Positions 8,355 through 15,993 are shown, counted from the stretch's first letter. The stretch is DNA of 64,000 nt from Candidatus Bathyarchaeia archaeon (GCA_038883335.1 JAVZMI010000001.1:115696-179695); one strand, 5' to 3'. Translations and numbers: made by a program. Notes: a model not told the origin generated them from the sequence alone.

Positions 8355-8703
8355 AGTAGCTTTAGCCCTCCCTATTCCGAATTCAGACCGCTCCCTCTAG
8401 GATGGTCGAAACCTTGACCAACAAGCTTTCTTAAGAATCTGAAGGTGAGACTGGAAAACATAAGATTTTGGCTTCTTTACGGATCTAAACTTTAGATCGC
8501 GGCTACATTCAGCGTTTAAGCTGAATTTGTGTATTATACAAAAAATAGTTAAAATGTTCTCTGAGGAAGTAAAATAAAATACATGCCTATTGACAACGTT
8601 AAAAGCTTACAAACCTTCAACCAACGTATATCTACTTGCACCTTCCCATGCAAGATGACTGATCCCAAGCTCTGGCCACGACGTAAATCGAGGGATAGTA
8701 ACT
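8355..8703. other. Intergenic region, divergent promoters
   Basis: No gene is supported in these about 350 bases. AT-rich stretches (around 8520-8590) could hold TATA elements for the divergent ABC operon and the glycosylase gene. GAGGG at 8690-8694 is a good ribosome-binding site for the CTG at 8704. Confidence 0.4.
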
Positions 8704-9648
8704 CTGGTCAATCAGGTCAGCTTCGAGATAAAAATCAAACAGCCTTTTAACCTAAATGAAACCATGCTGAGCGGCCAGACTAATGAGGCCATTTGGTGGA
8801 GGGACACGACTGGATTTAAAGATGTAGAGGTTTGGGCTGGTGTTCCTATAGTGATCGGCATCAACCAGAGGGGGCCAATTGACTGCCCTACCCTAGATGT
8901 ACACATTACCAGCGAGGCGCGTCTAAAAGAGGATGTTACCGGATATGCAACCAAGTATGTGATCTCACTTTTTCGTCTAGGAGATGACTTAGGATTGTTC
9001 TATCGTGAGTTCAGCTCAGATCCTATAGCTGTCTCCTTCGCAACTTTACGCGGACTTCGCCCTATGAAGGCTACAAACCTGTTTGAGAGCCTGATTTGTT
9101 CAATATGTTCACAGAATACTTCGGTTGAGAGGTGGAACTCGATGGTAAGGTTCCTAAAAAGAAGGTGGGGTTGCAAATTCAAGGTCGGCTGCGGTGAGTT
9201 CTATTCGTTTCCTGAACCCCACGTTTTAGCCAAAGCTGAGAAGGGGGAACTTATTATTGGTGGTCTGGGTTATAGGGCTGATTATATACGTGAGGCATCC
9301 CTTGCAGTTGAAAGTAGCCGCATAGACTTGGAGGCTCTACGTGGTGTTGATTACTCAAAAGCATATCATAGATTGTTAGGGCTGAGGGGAGTCGGCCCGA
9401 AGGTTGCGAACTGCTTCTGCCTCTACGGATTGGGTTTCACTATGGCTGCCCCCGTAGATAGGTGGGTGGAGCGTGCGGTTGCGGAACTTTATTTTAACGG
9501 TTGCACTCCCGGGAGGAGTGTGGTGTGTGAGTTTATTCGGCGGAGGTTTGGTGATTGGGCCGGGTATGCGCAATTGTATCTATTCCATCATTGGCGATCT
9601 AAACGTGGGATGAATTACGCAGACTGCGGTAGCTCCTTTTCTAGTTGA
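8704..9648 (+). CDS. 8-oxoguanine/AlkA-type DNA glycosylase (HhH-GPD), probable CTG start
   Basis: This is a base-excision-repair glycosylase of the OGG1/AlkA class. The helix-hairpin-helix LRGVGPKVANCFCLYG contains the lysine matching OGG1 Lys249, and APVDRW contains the catalytic aspartate (Asp268 in OGG1), so a bifunctional glycosylase/lyase is expected. The first ATG (8764) would remove the N-terminal strand FEIKIKQPFNLNETMLSGQ, which aligns with the PFNLxxTLxxGQ opening of the family. The frame is open back to a TGA at 8656 with no ATG, GTG or TTG. CTG 8704, 9 nt after GAGGG, is the best start. It ends overlapping the convergent kinase gene. Confidence 0.85.
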   Translation: MVNQVSFEIKIKQPFNLNETMLSGQTNEAIWWRDTTGFKDVEVWAGVPIVIGINQRGPIDCPTLDVHITSEARLKEDVTGYATKYVISLFRLGDDLGLFYREFSSDPIAVSFATLRGLRPMKATNLFESLICSICSQNTSVERWNSMVRFLKRRWGCKFKVGCGEFYSFPEPHVLAKAEKGELIIGGLGYRADYIREASLAVESSRIDLEALRGVDYSKAYHRLLGLRGVGPKVANCFCLYGLGFTMAAPVDRWVERAVAELYFNGCTPGRSVVCEFIRRRFGDWAGYAQLYLFHHWRSKRGMNYADCGSSFSS

Positions 9649-10573
9649 TAAATTTTCTCAAGCTAAGCTGTCTCGATCCTTCTTTGATTTTGAGAACATG
9701 ATCTACTAGTTCATCTGGGTGGTTGAAGTGTATATCTTTTATCGCGTCGAAGCCCCAGTCTAGACATTTAAGTGCTGAAACTATGCATGCTGTTACAACG
9801 GACTTTGTCCAGTCTTTAGTTAGGGCATATGAGGCGACGAGTGCACCGCACCATGTATCCCCTGCGCCTGTAGTGTCCCGTGGTTTCATAGTTATACCAC
9901 TGAGGGCAGGGATCAACTCGCTCCTACCATCTTCGGTTATTACAGCCCCCAGCTCACCTAGAGTTATGGCGATGCGTCTCCCTTTTATTCTGTGAGCGGC
10001 TGAGGATATGCTATGATCTTCCGCCAGTGCCATAGCTTCCTCCTCGTTTACAATGAAGAGGTCTACGTCATCTGCCAGATCTTTGAGGATTCGTCTATTC
10101 CTATGCGACTTCATATATTCTATACAGCTGTTAACGGAGATCCATGTGCTCGGTGAGATCTTCCTTATGCGCTCTACAAACTTCTGGACTTTTGGAGGGT
10201 GCATAGGGGAAAGGTGGACGTATTCATCTCCACAAAGCCAGCTTGGGGGAAGGTCTGCAACCCTGATCATTTTGCCCGATCCTAACTTAGAATCTAAATA
10301 GGTGGCTCTGAACTTTGCGTCATAAGTTATAGTGAATGATGTTGTAGGCAAGTTAACTCTCTTTATGAGGGAACTTGGTAGTGTTGAGTATATCTGGTGC
10401 ACATAGTTAAAGTCCTTTCCTACCGATGAGATAACTCTGACTTTGTTAGATAGCGTCTTGGCGCCCATGGCCGCGTAGAGGGCAGCTCCGCCTACCTGTG
10501 TACGCTCACCCCACATGTTTCGAATTCTATCTAGTGAGATGTGACCTATGAACAGTAAGTTTGGTGTTGACAT
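9641..10573 (-). CDS. PfkB/ribokinase family carbohydrate kinase
   Basis: A ribokinase-fold kinase of about 310 residues. The N-terminal glycine-rich substrate signature (around TQVGGAALYAAMGAKTL) and the C-terminal PfkB signature DTTGAGDTWCGALV with the catalytic Asp are both present. It phosphorylates a sugar or nucleoside using ATP in the cytoplasm. The exact substrate (ribose, inosine or another sugar) cannot be read from sequence. ATG 10573 is chosen over a TTG three codons upstream. It overlaps the convergent glycosylase gene by 8 nt. Confidence 0.87.
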   Translation of the reverse strand: MSTPNLLFIGHISLDRIRNMWGERTQVGGAALYAAMGAKTLSNKVRVISSVGKDFNYVHQIYSTLPSSLIKRVNLPTTSFTITYDAKFRATYLDSKLGSGKMIRVADLPPSWLCGDEYVHLSPMHPPKVQKFVERIRKISPSTWISVNSCIEYMKSHRNRRILKDLADDVDLFIVNEEEAMALAEDHSISSAAHRIKGRRIAITLGELGAVITEDGRSELIPALSGITMKPRDTTGAGDTWCGALVASYALTKDWTKSVVTACIVSALKCLDWGFDAIKDIHFNHPDELVDHVLKIKEGSRQLSLRKFIN

Positions 10574-10706
10574 CGAACTCAACCGTCGTATCCATGATCT
10601 TAGGAGCGACTAAAAAGGTTTAAAGCCGTCGTAGTTAGGCGGGCATCTGGATCTTACAGCGCGATGGTATAGCTACCCAATTAGATGGGGGAGAATTTCG
10701 CATCAT

Positions 10707-11054
10707 CTTTCAATTCCCTTTGTTGGGATTTTCGCTATGCATCCTTGCCAAAAAAATCACGCAAACATCTCATCACCGGTTTATCTTTCAATTCCCTTTG
10801 TTGGGATTTTCGCTATGCATCTACATGCGGCTTATTGTTCGTCAAAGCGAAAACCCAGCTTTCTTTCAATTCCCTTTGTTGGGATTTTCGCTATGCATCC
10901 TCACGGCTAACGGAGCCCTATAACTTGGACGTTCGCCAAACTTTCAATTCCCTTTGTTGGGATTTTCGCTATGCATCTAAACCCGAAGAGGCCCCGATTG
11001 AACTTATAAAAGCTAAACTTTCAATTCCCTTTGTTGGGATTTTCGCTATGCATC
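10707..11054 (-). CRISPR. CRISPR array, 5 repeats of 37 nt, 4 spacers
   Basis: Five identical 37-nt repeats lie at 10707-10743, 10785-10821, 10863-10899, 10941-10977 and 11018-11054. They are separated by unique spacers of 41, 41, 41 and 40 nt. On the reverse strand the repeat ends in ATTGAAAG, the usual 5' handle of archaeal type I/III crRNAs, so transcription should run right to left from the AT-rich side. The reverse-strand repeat can form a TCCC/GGGA stem with a 6-nt AACAAA loop. cas6 lies next to it; no adaptation or effector cas genes are in the window. Confidence 0.97.
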
Positions 11055-11337
11055 CCGACCTCAGACGCGGTTTATCCAGCAAAGATAACCCCAAGATGAG
11101 GGCAGCCGCGAAAGAGACACCGATTACCCTATAACCGCAAACCAACATATAAAGATAATCGAAAAACCAAAAAACCAGACTCAGTTTAATTCACTGCTCA
11201 AAGCTAAGCTTCAAAGCATATCTCTCCTCTAGGCTTTCAAAATTCACAAATGACGAGATAAAAAAAACATAAGCCACCCATCTTCCATTAGATGGAGAAT
11301 AGGCGAGAGGGGTGGATAATTTAACCGTGAAACTTAG
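11055..11337 (-). promoter_or_regulatory. Probable CRISPR leader and cas6 3' flank
   Basis: The side facing the 5' end of the predicted crRNA transcript is AT-rich between about 11140 and 11280. It contains a reverse-strand TATA-like ATCTTTATATG (about 11149-11159). The first 80 bases next to the outermost repeat are GC-richer and unlike a typical leader. They may include a former spacer whose outer repeat was lost, but no repeat remnant is visible. No gene is supported here. Confidence 0.45.
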
Positions 11338-12135
11338 CTAACTCCTAGACGCAAACTTGGTTACCCCAAACCCCCCCGTTCTATTTCCTCCCACATTTGC
11401 GTATTCTGCAAATCTCGCCAGCATGCATGTGATCTTGTTCCACCAGCTTTCCTTATCCTTCAACTCATATGTTACCCAACCAACAAACCCTACCGCCTTC
11501 TTCTGCTTCATAACTGCCAACCTAGTCCACAGTTCATATTCACTTACGCCCACATTCTTATTCAGCCACTCCTTGTAGGCTAGGTATTCCCCCCTACCAA
11601 ACCGCTTACAGTCACTAAACAAATTCCAAACCCGCATAAGCCCACAGAAAACCTTCACAGCGTCAGGAAACATCCAATGGAAACTGCTACCCAAACTGGC
11701 TAGATAGGTAGGTGTCCTAAAAACCAGACGGAGAGCGTCAGCTGCCGAAGCCTCCTTCTCTAACCCCTCATAACTCTTACAATTCACACTTATGGAGGCA
11801 ATCCTGAAAGACGTATCAAAAACTAACACGCTACCCTGCTTCTCAAAAAACCGAAGGAGGTAATTCGCATACTCGTCTTTTAAAAATCTGAAATGAACCC
11901 GGCAAGGGGCTAGATTATCCATGAGATAACCCTTATCACACCGCGCCTTACTCTTAAACTGTAAAGGTGCAACAGAGTAGGGCTTGGCAACATTCAACTC
12001 ATGCAGCAGCCCAGAAGCACTTGGATCCACCTGCCTCACAATATGCAACAATAAACCCCGCGCCACATGCCCCGTGAAAAACGGCAAAATAACCTCCTTC
12101 TCACCATAAATCTCCAAGCCAACCTCCACAGGCAT
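11338..12135 (-). CDS. cas6: CRISPR-associated endoribonuclease Cas6
   Basis: This 265-residue protein ends with the Cas6 glycine-rich loop ANVGGNRTGGFGVTKF, the hallmark of repeat-processing RAMP endonucleases. The N-terminal ferredoxin-like half includes a His in PFFTGHVARGLLLHIV. Cas6 cuts precursor CRISPR RNA inside each repeat to leave the 8-nt 5' handle. It lies beside the array in the same predicted transcription direction. No cas1, cas2, cas3 or cas10 is nearby, so it must serve effectors encoded elsewhere. Its 5' leader carries a repeat-like element over the ribosome-binding site. Confidence 0.9.
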   Translation of the reverse strand: MPVEVGLEIYGEKEVILPFFTGHVARGLLLHIVRQVDPSASGLLHELNVAKPYSVAPLQFKSKARCDKGYLMDNLAPCRVHFRFLKDEYANYLLRFFEKQGSVLVFDTSFRIASISVNCKSYEGLEKEASAADALRLVFRTPTYLASLGSSFHWMFPDAVKVFCGLMRVWNLFSDCKRFGRGEYLAYKEWLNKNVGVSEYELWTRLAVMKQKKAVGFVGWVTYELKDKESWWNKITCMLARFAEYANVGGNRTGGFGVTKFASRS

Positions 12136-12142
12136 GCCGAGT

Positions 12143-12175
12143 CAACTCCCCCTACTGGGATTCCCTCTAACACTC
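12143..12175 (-). repeat. Degenerate CRISPR-repeat-like element in the cas6 5' leader
   Basis: Ungapped alignment to the array repeat (from its CAATTCCC onward) gives 21 matches of 33, and 19 of 27 in the first part. More than half of the mismatches are transitions. On the transcript strand it keeps TCCC-(6 nt)-GGGA, the same stem and loop length as the crRNA repeat. The sequence GGGGGAG, the apparent cas6 ribosome-binding site (10 nt before ATG), lies within it. It could be a Cas6 binding site for autoregulation or an old solo repeat. Confidence 0.5.
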
Positions 12176-12382
12176 CCTAGTACTCTACACACAAATATCT
12201 ATTAGAACTACCGTAAATGTGACTCTGACTTTCCAAAACGCCACATCAAATATTTATTAGCTTCTGGTTTAAAGGTGCCTCAACCAGCACATTAAAAGTA
12301 CCTGAAGGCAACAGTGTCATCATAAACGTTAAACTGAAGCCACGATAACAAAATCTTTATCAAATCGAAGCAATGTCACCTA

Positions 12383-12403
12383 ACGTTAACATTAAGTTAA
12401 CGT
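12383..12403. promoter_or_regulatory. 8-bp inverted repeat upstream of rpl15e
   Basis: ACGTTAAC and GTTAACGT are separated by ATTAA, giving a perfect dyad about 40 nt before the L15e start. It could be a regulator operator overlapping the promoter or a small leader hairpin. The remaining 12176-12382 region shows no gene; the reverse-strand cas6 promoter (AATAGATATTT near 12195) lies there. Confidence 0.35.
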
Positions 12404-12440
12404 GAGGGCGACCTCGAAACTAAGGAGAAGGGCACGATAG

Positions 12441-12896
12441 ATGTACCGGCAAGTGGCCAAACTTTGGAAGAACCCTGAAAACACTGGGCTCGAAGAGGAA
12501 CTCCGACGTAGAGCAATACATTGGCGGAGAGGCCCGACTGTAGTTCGCGTCGAACATGCCCTCCGACCAAACCGCGCCCACGCTCTAGGTTACAGAGCAA
12601 AGCAGGGCTACGTCATCGTAAGAGTTCGAGTTAGAAGAGGAGGGCTAAGGAAGCAGAGGCCTAGAATGGGGAGGAGACCGAAGAGAATGGGCGTAGTCCG
12701 CTACACCCCTGCGAAGAGCCTCAAGGAGATCGCTGAGGGGAGGGTTGCTAAGAGATACCCCAACCTCAAGGTTCTTAACAGCTACTGGATATGGGAGGAT
12801 GGCAAATACAAATGGTACGAAGTAATTCTCGTAGATCCGCACCACCCCTCAATCAAGAGCGACCCGAAAATAAGCTGGATCGCCGCTAAGCCGTGA
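12441..12896 (+). CDS. rpl15e: Large-subunit ribosomal protein L15e
   Basis: Highly basic, 151 residues, with the L15e core: HALRPNRAHALGYRAKQGYV, RVRRGGLRKQRPRMGRR, YPNLKVLNSYWIWEDGKYKW and VILVDPHHPSIKSDP. It binds 23S rRNA in the large subunit. Many archaeal and eukaryotic L15e proteins run to about 185-200 residues with an RGLTSAG-type C-terminal tail; this one stops at SWIAAKP without that tail. The truncation looks natural because no tail sequence follows in other frames. It heads a run of RNA-biology genes on this strand (COG1325, Rpp30, Pop5). Confidence 0.95.
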   Translation: MYRQVAKLWKNPENTGLEEELRRRAIHWRRGPTVVRVEHALRPNRAHALGYRAKQGYVIVRVRVRRGGLRKQRPRMGRRPKRMGVVRYTPAKSLKEIAEGRVAKRYPNLKVLNSYWIWEDGKYKWYEVILVDPHHPSIKSDPKISWIAAKP

Positions 12897-12941
12897 CACT
12901 TATAGGGGGCCTCATTCTCGTACCCCCCAGACGTGAAGATC

Positions 12942-13403
12942 ATGCCTGTTCGCAGCCTGCCACTAGCCTTCATCGAAGTTAGGGCAATAAGCCACGCTAC
13001 AGAGAACCTTGAGAAAGTTATGACCGCTCTACAGAACGTAATATCTAGTGAGATTCTCGACGAGGTTCAAATCAGCCGAGAGCAGTTGGAAGGTCATTTC
13101 GGGAATCCAATAGTACTCATGAAGGCGAGAGTGAACAGAAAATCAGGAATAAGGAAAATGACTGAAGAACTTTTCAACAGGCTGCCACGGCAAGAACTTG
13201 AAAAATTATCCTCAGACCTAGAGCGGAGAATAGATGAAGATGGCAACTTCTACATTAGGCTTGATAAACAAGCGGCCTATCGAGGTGAAATAAGGCTCGG
13301 CGAATTCGATGTGATTCGTCTCCAATTCAAGTTCTCCCTCCCTAAAAGGCAACGGCAACAGGTGATAGAAGCCAGCCGGCAGCTAATCCTGCAGACAACT
13401 TAG
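12942..13403 (+). CDS. RNA-binding protein, COG1325 (exosome-subunit-like)
   Basis: About 153 residues, matching the small archaeal family annotated as exosome subunit or RNA-binding protein of the COG1325 type. The opening PLAFIEVRAISHATENLEKV and the central HFGNPIVLMKARV with ELFNRL are typical. The fold pairs a ferredoxin-like domain with conserved basic residues for RNA. The neighbourhood with rpl15e before it and RNase P protein genes after it is the usual archaeal arrangement. ATG 12942 is used; an in-frame GTG lies at 12933 and neither has a strong ribosome-binding site. Confidence 0.85.
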   Translation: MPVRSLPLAFIEVRAISHATENLEKVMTALQNVISSEILDEVQISREQLEGHFGNPIVLMKARVNRKSGIRKMTEELFNRLPRQELEKLSSDLERRIDEDGNFYIRLDKQAAYRGEIRLGEFDVIRLQFKFSLPKRQRQQVIEASRQLILQTT

Positions 13404-13416
13404 AGGGGGCTCCTGT

Positions 13417-14139
13417 CTGTCTGCCAAATATGTAGATTTACATGTCAAACCTTCCGTCTCAAATTTGGCGGAAGTAAATGAACTCTTCAGGTGGGCGGGG
13501 CAACTCGGGTATTGTACCATTGGTATATCTCTCCCTCCCTGTACTCCGGAGGGCATCGTAAACAGATTCCATGCTCTGGCCAGAGAGCACGGGCTGGAGC
13601 CGGTGTCTCGAGTAGACCTGAAACCAGAAACGCCAAACGAATTACTCCAATCTCTGAGACGGCTGAGGCGAAAGTATGTGGTGGTGGCGGTAGAGTGTCG
13701 TACAAAACAGGTTGCACGTCAGGCTGCGAAAGACCATCGTGTAGACATCTTAAATTTTCCTTTCACGTACGAAAGGAGCTGGTTCGATATGGCTGAGGCG
13801 GAATTGGCTTCTTCATCTAACGCCAACCTAGAGATTAATATAGTCGAGATTCTGCAAGCTGATAATACAGGCTTACTCAAGATTTTTACCGAGTTGCGGA
13901 GACGCCTAACCATCGCTGAAAAGAGTAGAATAGGCATAGTAGTCTCCAGTGGGGCTGAGTCAGCTATAAACCTCAGAGGACCCCGAGATCTCATAGCCTT
14001 CATCAATCTCTTCGGCTTGAGCCTAGAGAGTTCAAAGGCAGCAGTCTCAAGCTACCCATTGGAGATCATCAAGAGGAATAAGGAGAAGCTCAGTCAATCC
14101 TTAGAGTTAGGAGTTAAACTTGTTAATGTGGGGTTGTAG
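13417..14139 (+). CDS. rnp3: RNase P protein component 3 (Rpp30), probable CTG start
   Basis: A TIM-barrel-like RNase P subunit that works with Pop5 to activate the catalytic RNA in tRNA 5' maturation. Family landmarks include LAEVNELFRWAGQLGYCTIG, a strand ending HRVDILNFPF and the glycine/aspartate loops of the barrel. The first legal start, TTG 13465, would delete YVDLHVKPS, the conserved first strand with its Asp. That stretch is open in frame back to a TAA at 13384 with no ATG, GTG or TTG. CTG 13417 lies 7 nt after AGAGGGGG (13402-13409), which overlaps the stop of the previous gene. Confidence 0.88.
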   Translation: MSAKYVDLHVKPSVSNLAEVNELFRWAGQLGYCTIGISLPPCTPEGIVNRFHALAREHGLEPVSRVDLKPETPNELLQSLRRLRRKYVVVAVECRTKQVARQAAKDHRVDILNFPFTYERSWFDMAEAELASSSNANLEINIVEILQADNTGLLKIFTELRRRLTIAEKSRIGIVVSSGAESAINLRGPRDLIAFINLFGLSLESSKAAVSSYPLEIIKRNKEKLSQSLELGVKLVNVGL

Positions 14140-14140
14140 G

Positions 14141-14500
14141 ATGGTCAAGACTACTAGGAAGAGGTATATCCTATTCCAAACATACCCTGAAAGTAGCAGA
14201 TTCACCACATGTAAAGTTCACAGAGCAGTTCAGAATAGTCTCTTACGCCTCTTCGGAGTCTATGGCCTTAGCCAAGTTAACCTCGCTTTACCCGTACACA
14301 GCGAGAATAAGTGTTTCGGCGTGTTGAGGTGCTCCCACAAACATGTGGGGCTAGTGAAAGCTGCCCTAGTCTTTATTAGAGAGATAGAGGGTAAACCAGT
14401 TGCCTTCCGAGTTATAAGAACATCAGGTACATTAAAATCCCTGATGGAGAAGCTCAAAGGCTCAACATCTTATCCGCTGGAGGCTACCAGCATACTCTGA
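14141..14500 (+). CDS. rnp2: RNase P protein component 2 (Pop5)
   Basis: About 119 residues. The family pattern starts with KRYILFQTYPES and continues with AVQNSLLRLFGVYGLSQVN, VLRCSHKHVGLVKAALVFI and VIRTSGTLKSL. Pop5 pairs with Rpp30 as a heterotetramer bound to the catalytic domain of RNase P RNA. The rnpB gene is also in this window (35992-36307). ATG 14141 starts immediately after the Rpp30 stop, implying translational coupling. An upstream in-frame ATG (14120) inside rnp3 is less likely. Confidence 0.92.
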   Translation: MVKTTRKRYILFQTYPESSRFTTCKVHRAVQNSLLRLFGVYGLSQVNLALPVHSENKCFGVLRCSHKHVGLVKAALVFIREIEGKPVAFRVIRTSGTLKSLMEKLKGSTSYPLEATSIL

Positions 14501-14561
14501 AGATTACTCAATTCTACGGTAACCATAACTGAGATTGCTTCGTCAACAATTCAGGAAGAGG

Positions 14562-14622
14562 TCAGATCGTCGCGTGGTCTTCATGACGCCTTTAGGCGTT
14601 CAGGCTGGGACGACGTCATCAT
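14562..14622 (-). ncRNA. Probable C/D box sRNA (rRNA/tRNA 2'-O-methylation guide)
   Basis: On the reverse strand a perfect C box ATGATGA (14622-14616) is followed after exactly 12 nt by a D' box CTGA (14603-14600). A C'-like GTCATGA (one mismatch) comes 12 nt later, and a D box CTGA lies at 14565-14562. The 12-nt C-to-D' spacing is diagnostic of archaeal guide RNAs. The D'-C' interval forms a small CGCC/GGCG hairpin. The terminal stem is weak. Targets were not determined. It lies in the gap between pop5 and rpiA, downstream of rpiA on its strand. Confidence 0.5.
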
Positions 14623-14680
14623 GCAGGGTTTGAAAGGATAACGTTCCATATTTACTTTTTGTGTATAAACCACCACACGT

Positions 14681-15376
14681 CTACGATTTCACTAACTTTT
14701 CGACGCTTCCATCCTTCTTCCCTACGTAGACCATATCCGCCATGCCTACAAAGAGCCCTGACTCAATCACTCCCGGTATCTTTTTAAATCTCTCCTCAAG
14801 CTCCTTCGGTCTTTTTATAAACCCGCAGTCTGCGTCAACTATAAAGTTTCCATTATCACTCACCACCGGGCCAGCCTTACCAACTCCCTCCCTCAACTTT
14901 AGAGTGTTGCAAAATTTTTTTAGTTCTTCAAAAACTGGTGCCCTAGCGAAAGGCAATATTTCTAGTGGGATTGGGTGGTTCAATCCAAGCGTCTCCACGA
15001 GTTTAGTCTCATCTGCAACTATGATATATTCTTTAGCAACGGAACCGACGATCTTCTCTCTGGTTAGAGCCGCGCCTCCACCTTTAATCAGATTTAAACT
15101 CTCGTCAATCTGGTCAGCCCCGTCTATGGCCAAATCTAACCTGGGGTGCTCATCTAAGGTTGTTATAGGTATGCGTTCTTGTATGGCTAAGAAGAATGCC
15201 TGATATGATGTTGGCACGCATAAAACCCTGATGCCCTCCTCCCTGATTCTCCTACCTATCTCGCGGATCGCATACTGCGCAGTAGTACCGGTGCCCAAAC
15301 CTAGAACGTAGCCGTCCCTTACGTGCTTTACAGCCTCCTCAGCCGCTCTCCTCTTGGCTTCCTCTAGCCAACTCAA
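14681..15376 (-). CDS. rpiA: Ribose-5-phosphate isomerase A
   Basis: 231 residues, the standard RpiA length. GLGTGTTAQYAIREIG forms the phosphate-binding loop, DLAIDGADQIDESLNLIKGG is the catalytic Asp/Gly region, and TREKIVGSVAKEYIIVADETK matches the family. It interconverts ribose 5-phosphate and ribulose 5-phosphate for nucleotide synthesis and the reversed RuMP route used in many archaea. It is transcribed after the coiled-coil protein gene, 8 nt away, probably as one operon. Confidence 0.96.
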   Translation of the reverse strand: MSWLEEAKRRAAEEAVKHVRDGYVLGLGTGTTAQYAIREIGRRIREEGIRVLCVPTSYQAFFLAIQERIPITTLDEHPRLDLAIDGADQIDESLNLIKGGGAALTREKIVGSVAKEYIIVADETKLVETLGLNHPIPLEILPFARAPVFEELKKFCNTLKLREGVGKAGPVVSDNGNFIVDADCGFIKRPKELEERFKKIPGVIESGLFVGMADMVYVGKKDGSVEKLVKS

Positions 15377-15384
15377 ACTGAAAG

Positions 15385-15993
15385 TTAGACCTCCATCTCA
15401 ATCTGTTCAAGCTTTTCAAGCTGTTTCTGGAGATCCTGTCTCAACTTCTCCAGCGTCTCGTCAGCCTTGGTCTTTCTCGGCGTTGGGGGGGTCTTCTCAG
15501 CTACTTTAGGTTTCTCCTCCTTATCTGGAACCGGGGTTGAGGCAGGTTTGATCTCGGCCACACTTTTGGTGATAGATTGGGTGATACCTAAGTCTCGTCT
15601 TATGTCTTCTATCTTCGCATTTAGTTCGGCGATCTTGTCTTGGAACATTTTTAATAGCTCAGCACGGCTTTCCTCAAGTTCATATAGTCCTATCACCCTT
15701 TGGCTATGATTCATCGTCAACTCTAACTTTGTTATGATCTCTTTGTATTTTGCAGCAAGCCGGTCTCTCTCCTCTTCCGTTATTTTACCTTCCGCCGCGG
15801 CCTCGTAGAGGCGTGTGAGGGCATCTCCTATGATTTCTCTCTCGACGCTGGAGATTCTAAATTCACTCTTGAACTTGTCAAGCTCTTCAGGTTTAATGGT
15901 TCTCTCAATCTTAGGGTAGGGAATTGACGAAACTTGCGGGGGCGTCGGAGCCTCTTTATCCGCCTCCTTCTTTTTCCTCCCCCAAAAAGGCAT
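15385..15993 (-). CDS. Coiled-coil protein of unknown function
   Basis: About 202 residues beginning MPFWGRKKKE, followed by a Pro-rich stretch. Helical heptad segments follow (about residues 35-130), then a Pro/Lys/Glu-rich linker, and a final coiled coil ending LRQDLQKQLEKLEQIEMEV. No catalytic motif, membrane segment or signal peptide is seen. The general layout (helical core, Pro-rich linker, C-terminal helix) recalls cytoskeletal or ESCRT-adaptor proteins, but there is no recognisable family signature. ATG 15993 is chosen over a TTG three codons upstream. It is co-oriented with rpiA. Confidence 0.75.
   Translation of the reverse strand: MPFWGRKKKEADKEAPTPPQVSSIPYPKIERTIKPEELDKFKSEFRISSVEREIIGDALTRLYEAAAEGKITEEERDRLAAKYKEIITKLELTMNHSQRVIGLYELEESRAELLKMFQDKIAELNAKIEDIRRDLGITQSITKSVAEIKPASTPVPDKEEKPKVAEKTPPTPRKTKADETLEKLRQDLQKQLEKLEQIEMEV

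Noticed and set aside
10685-11134. 149-codon forward frame across the CRISPR array
   Set aside because: It is a repeat-driven frame with the same peptide repeated at each repeat; the DNA is clearly a CRISPR array.
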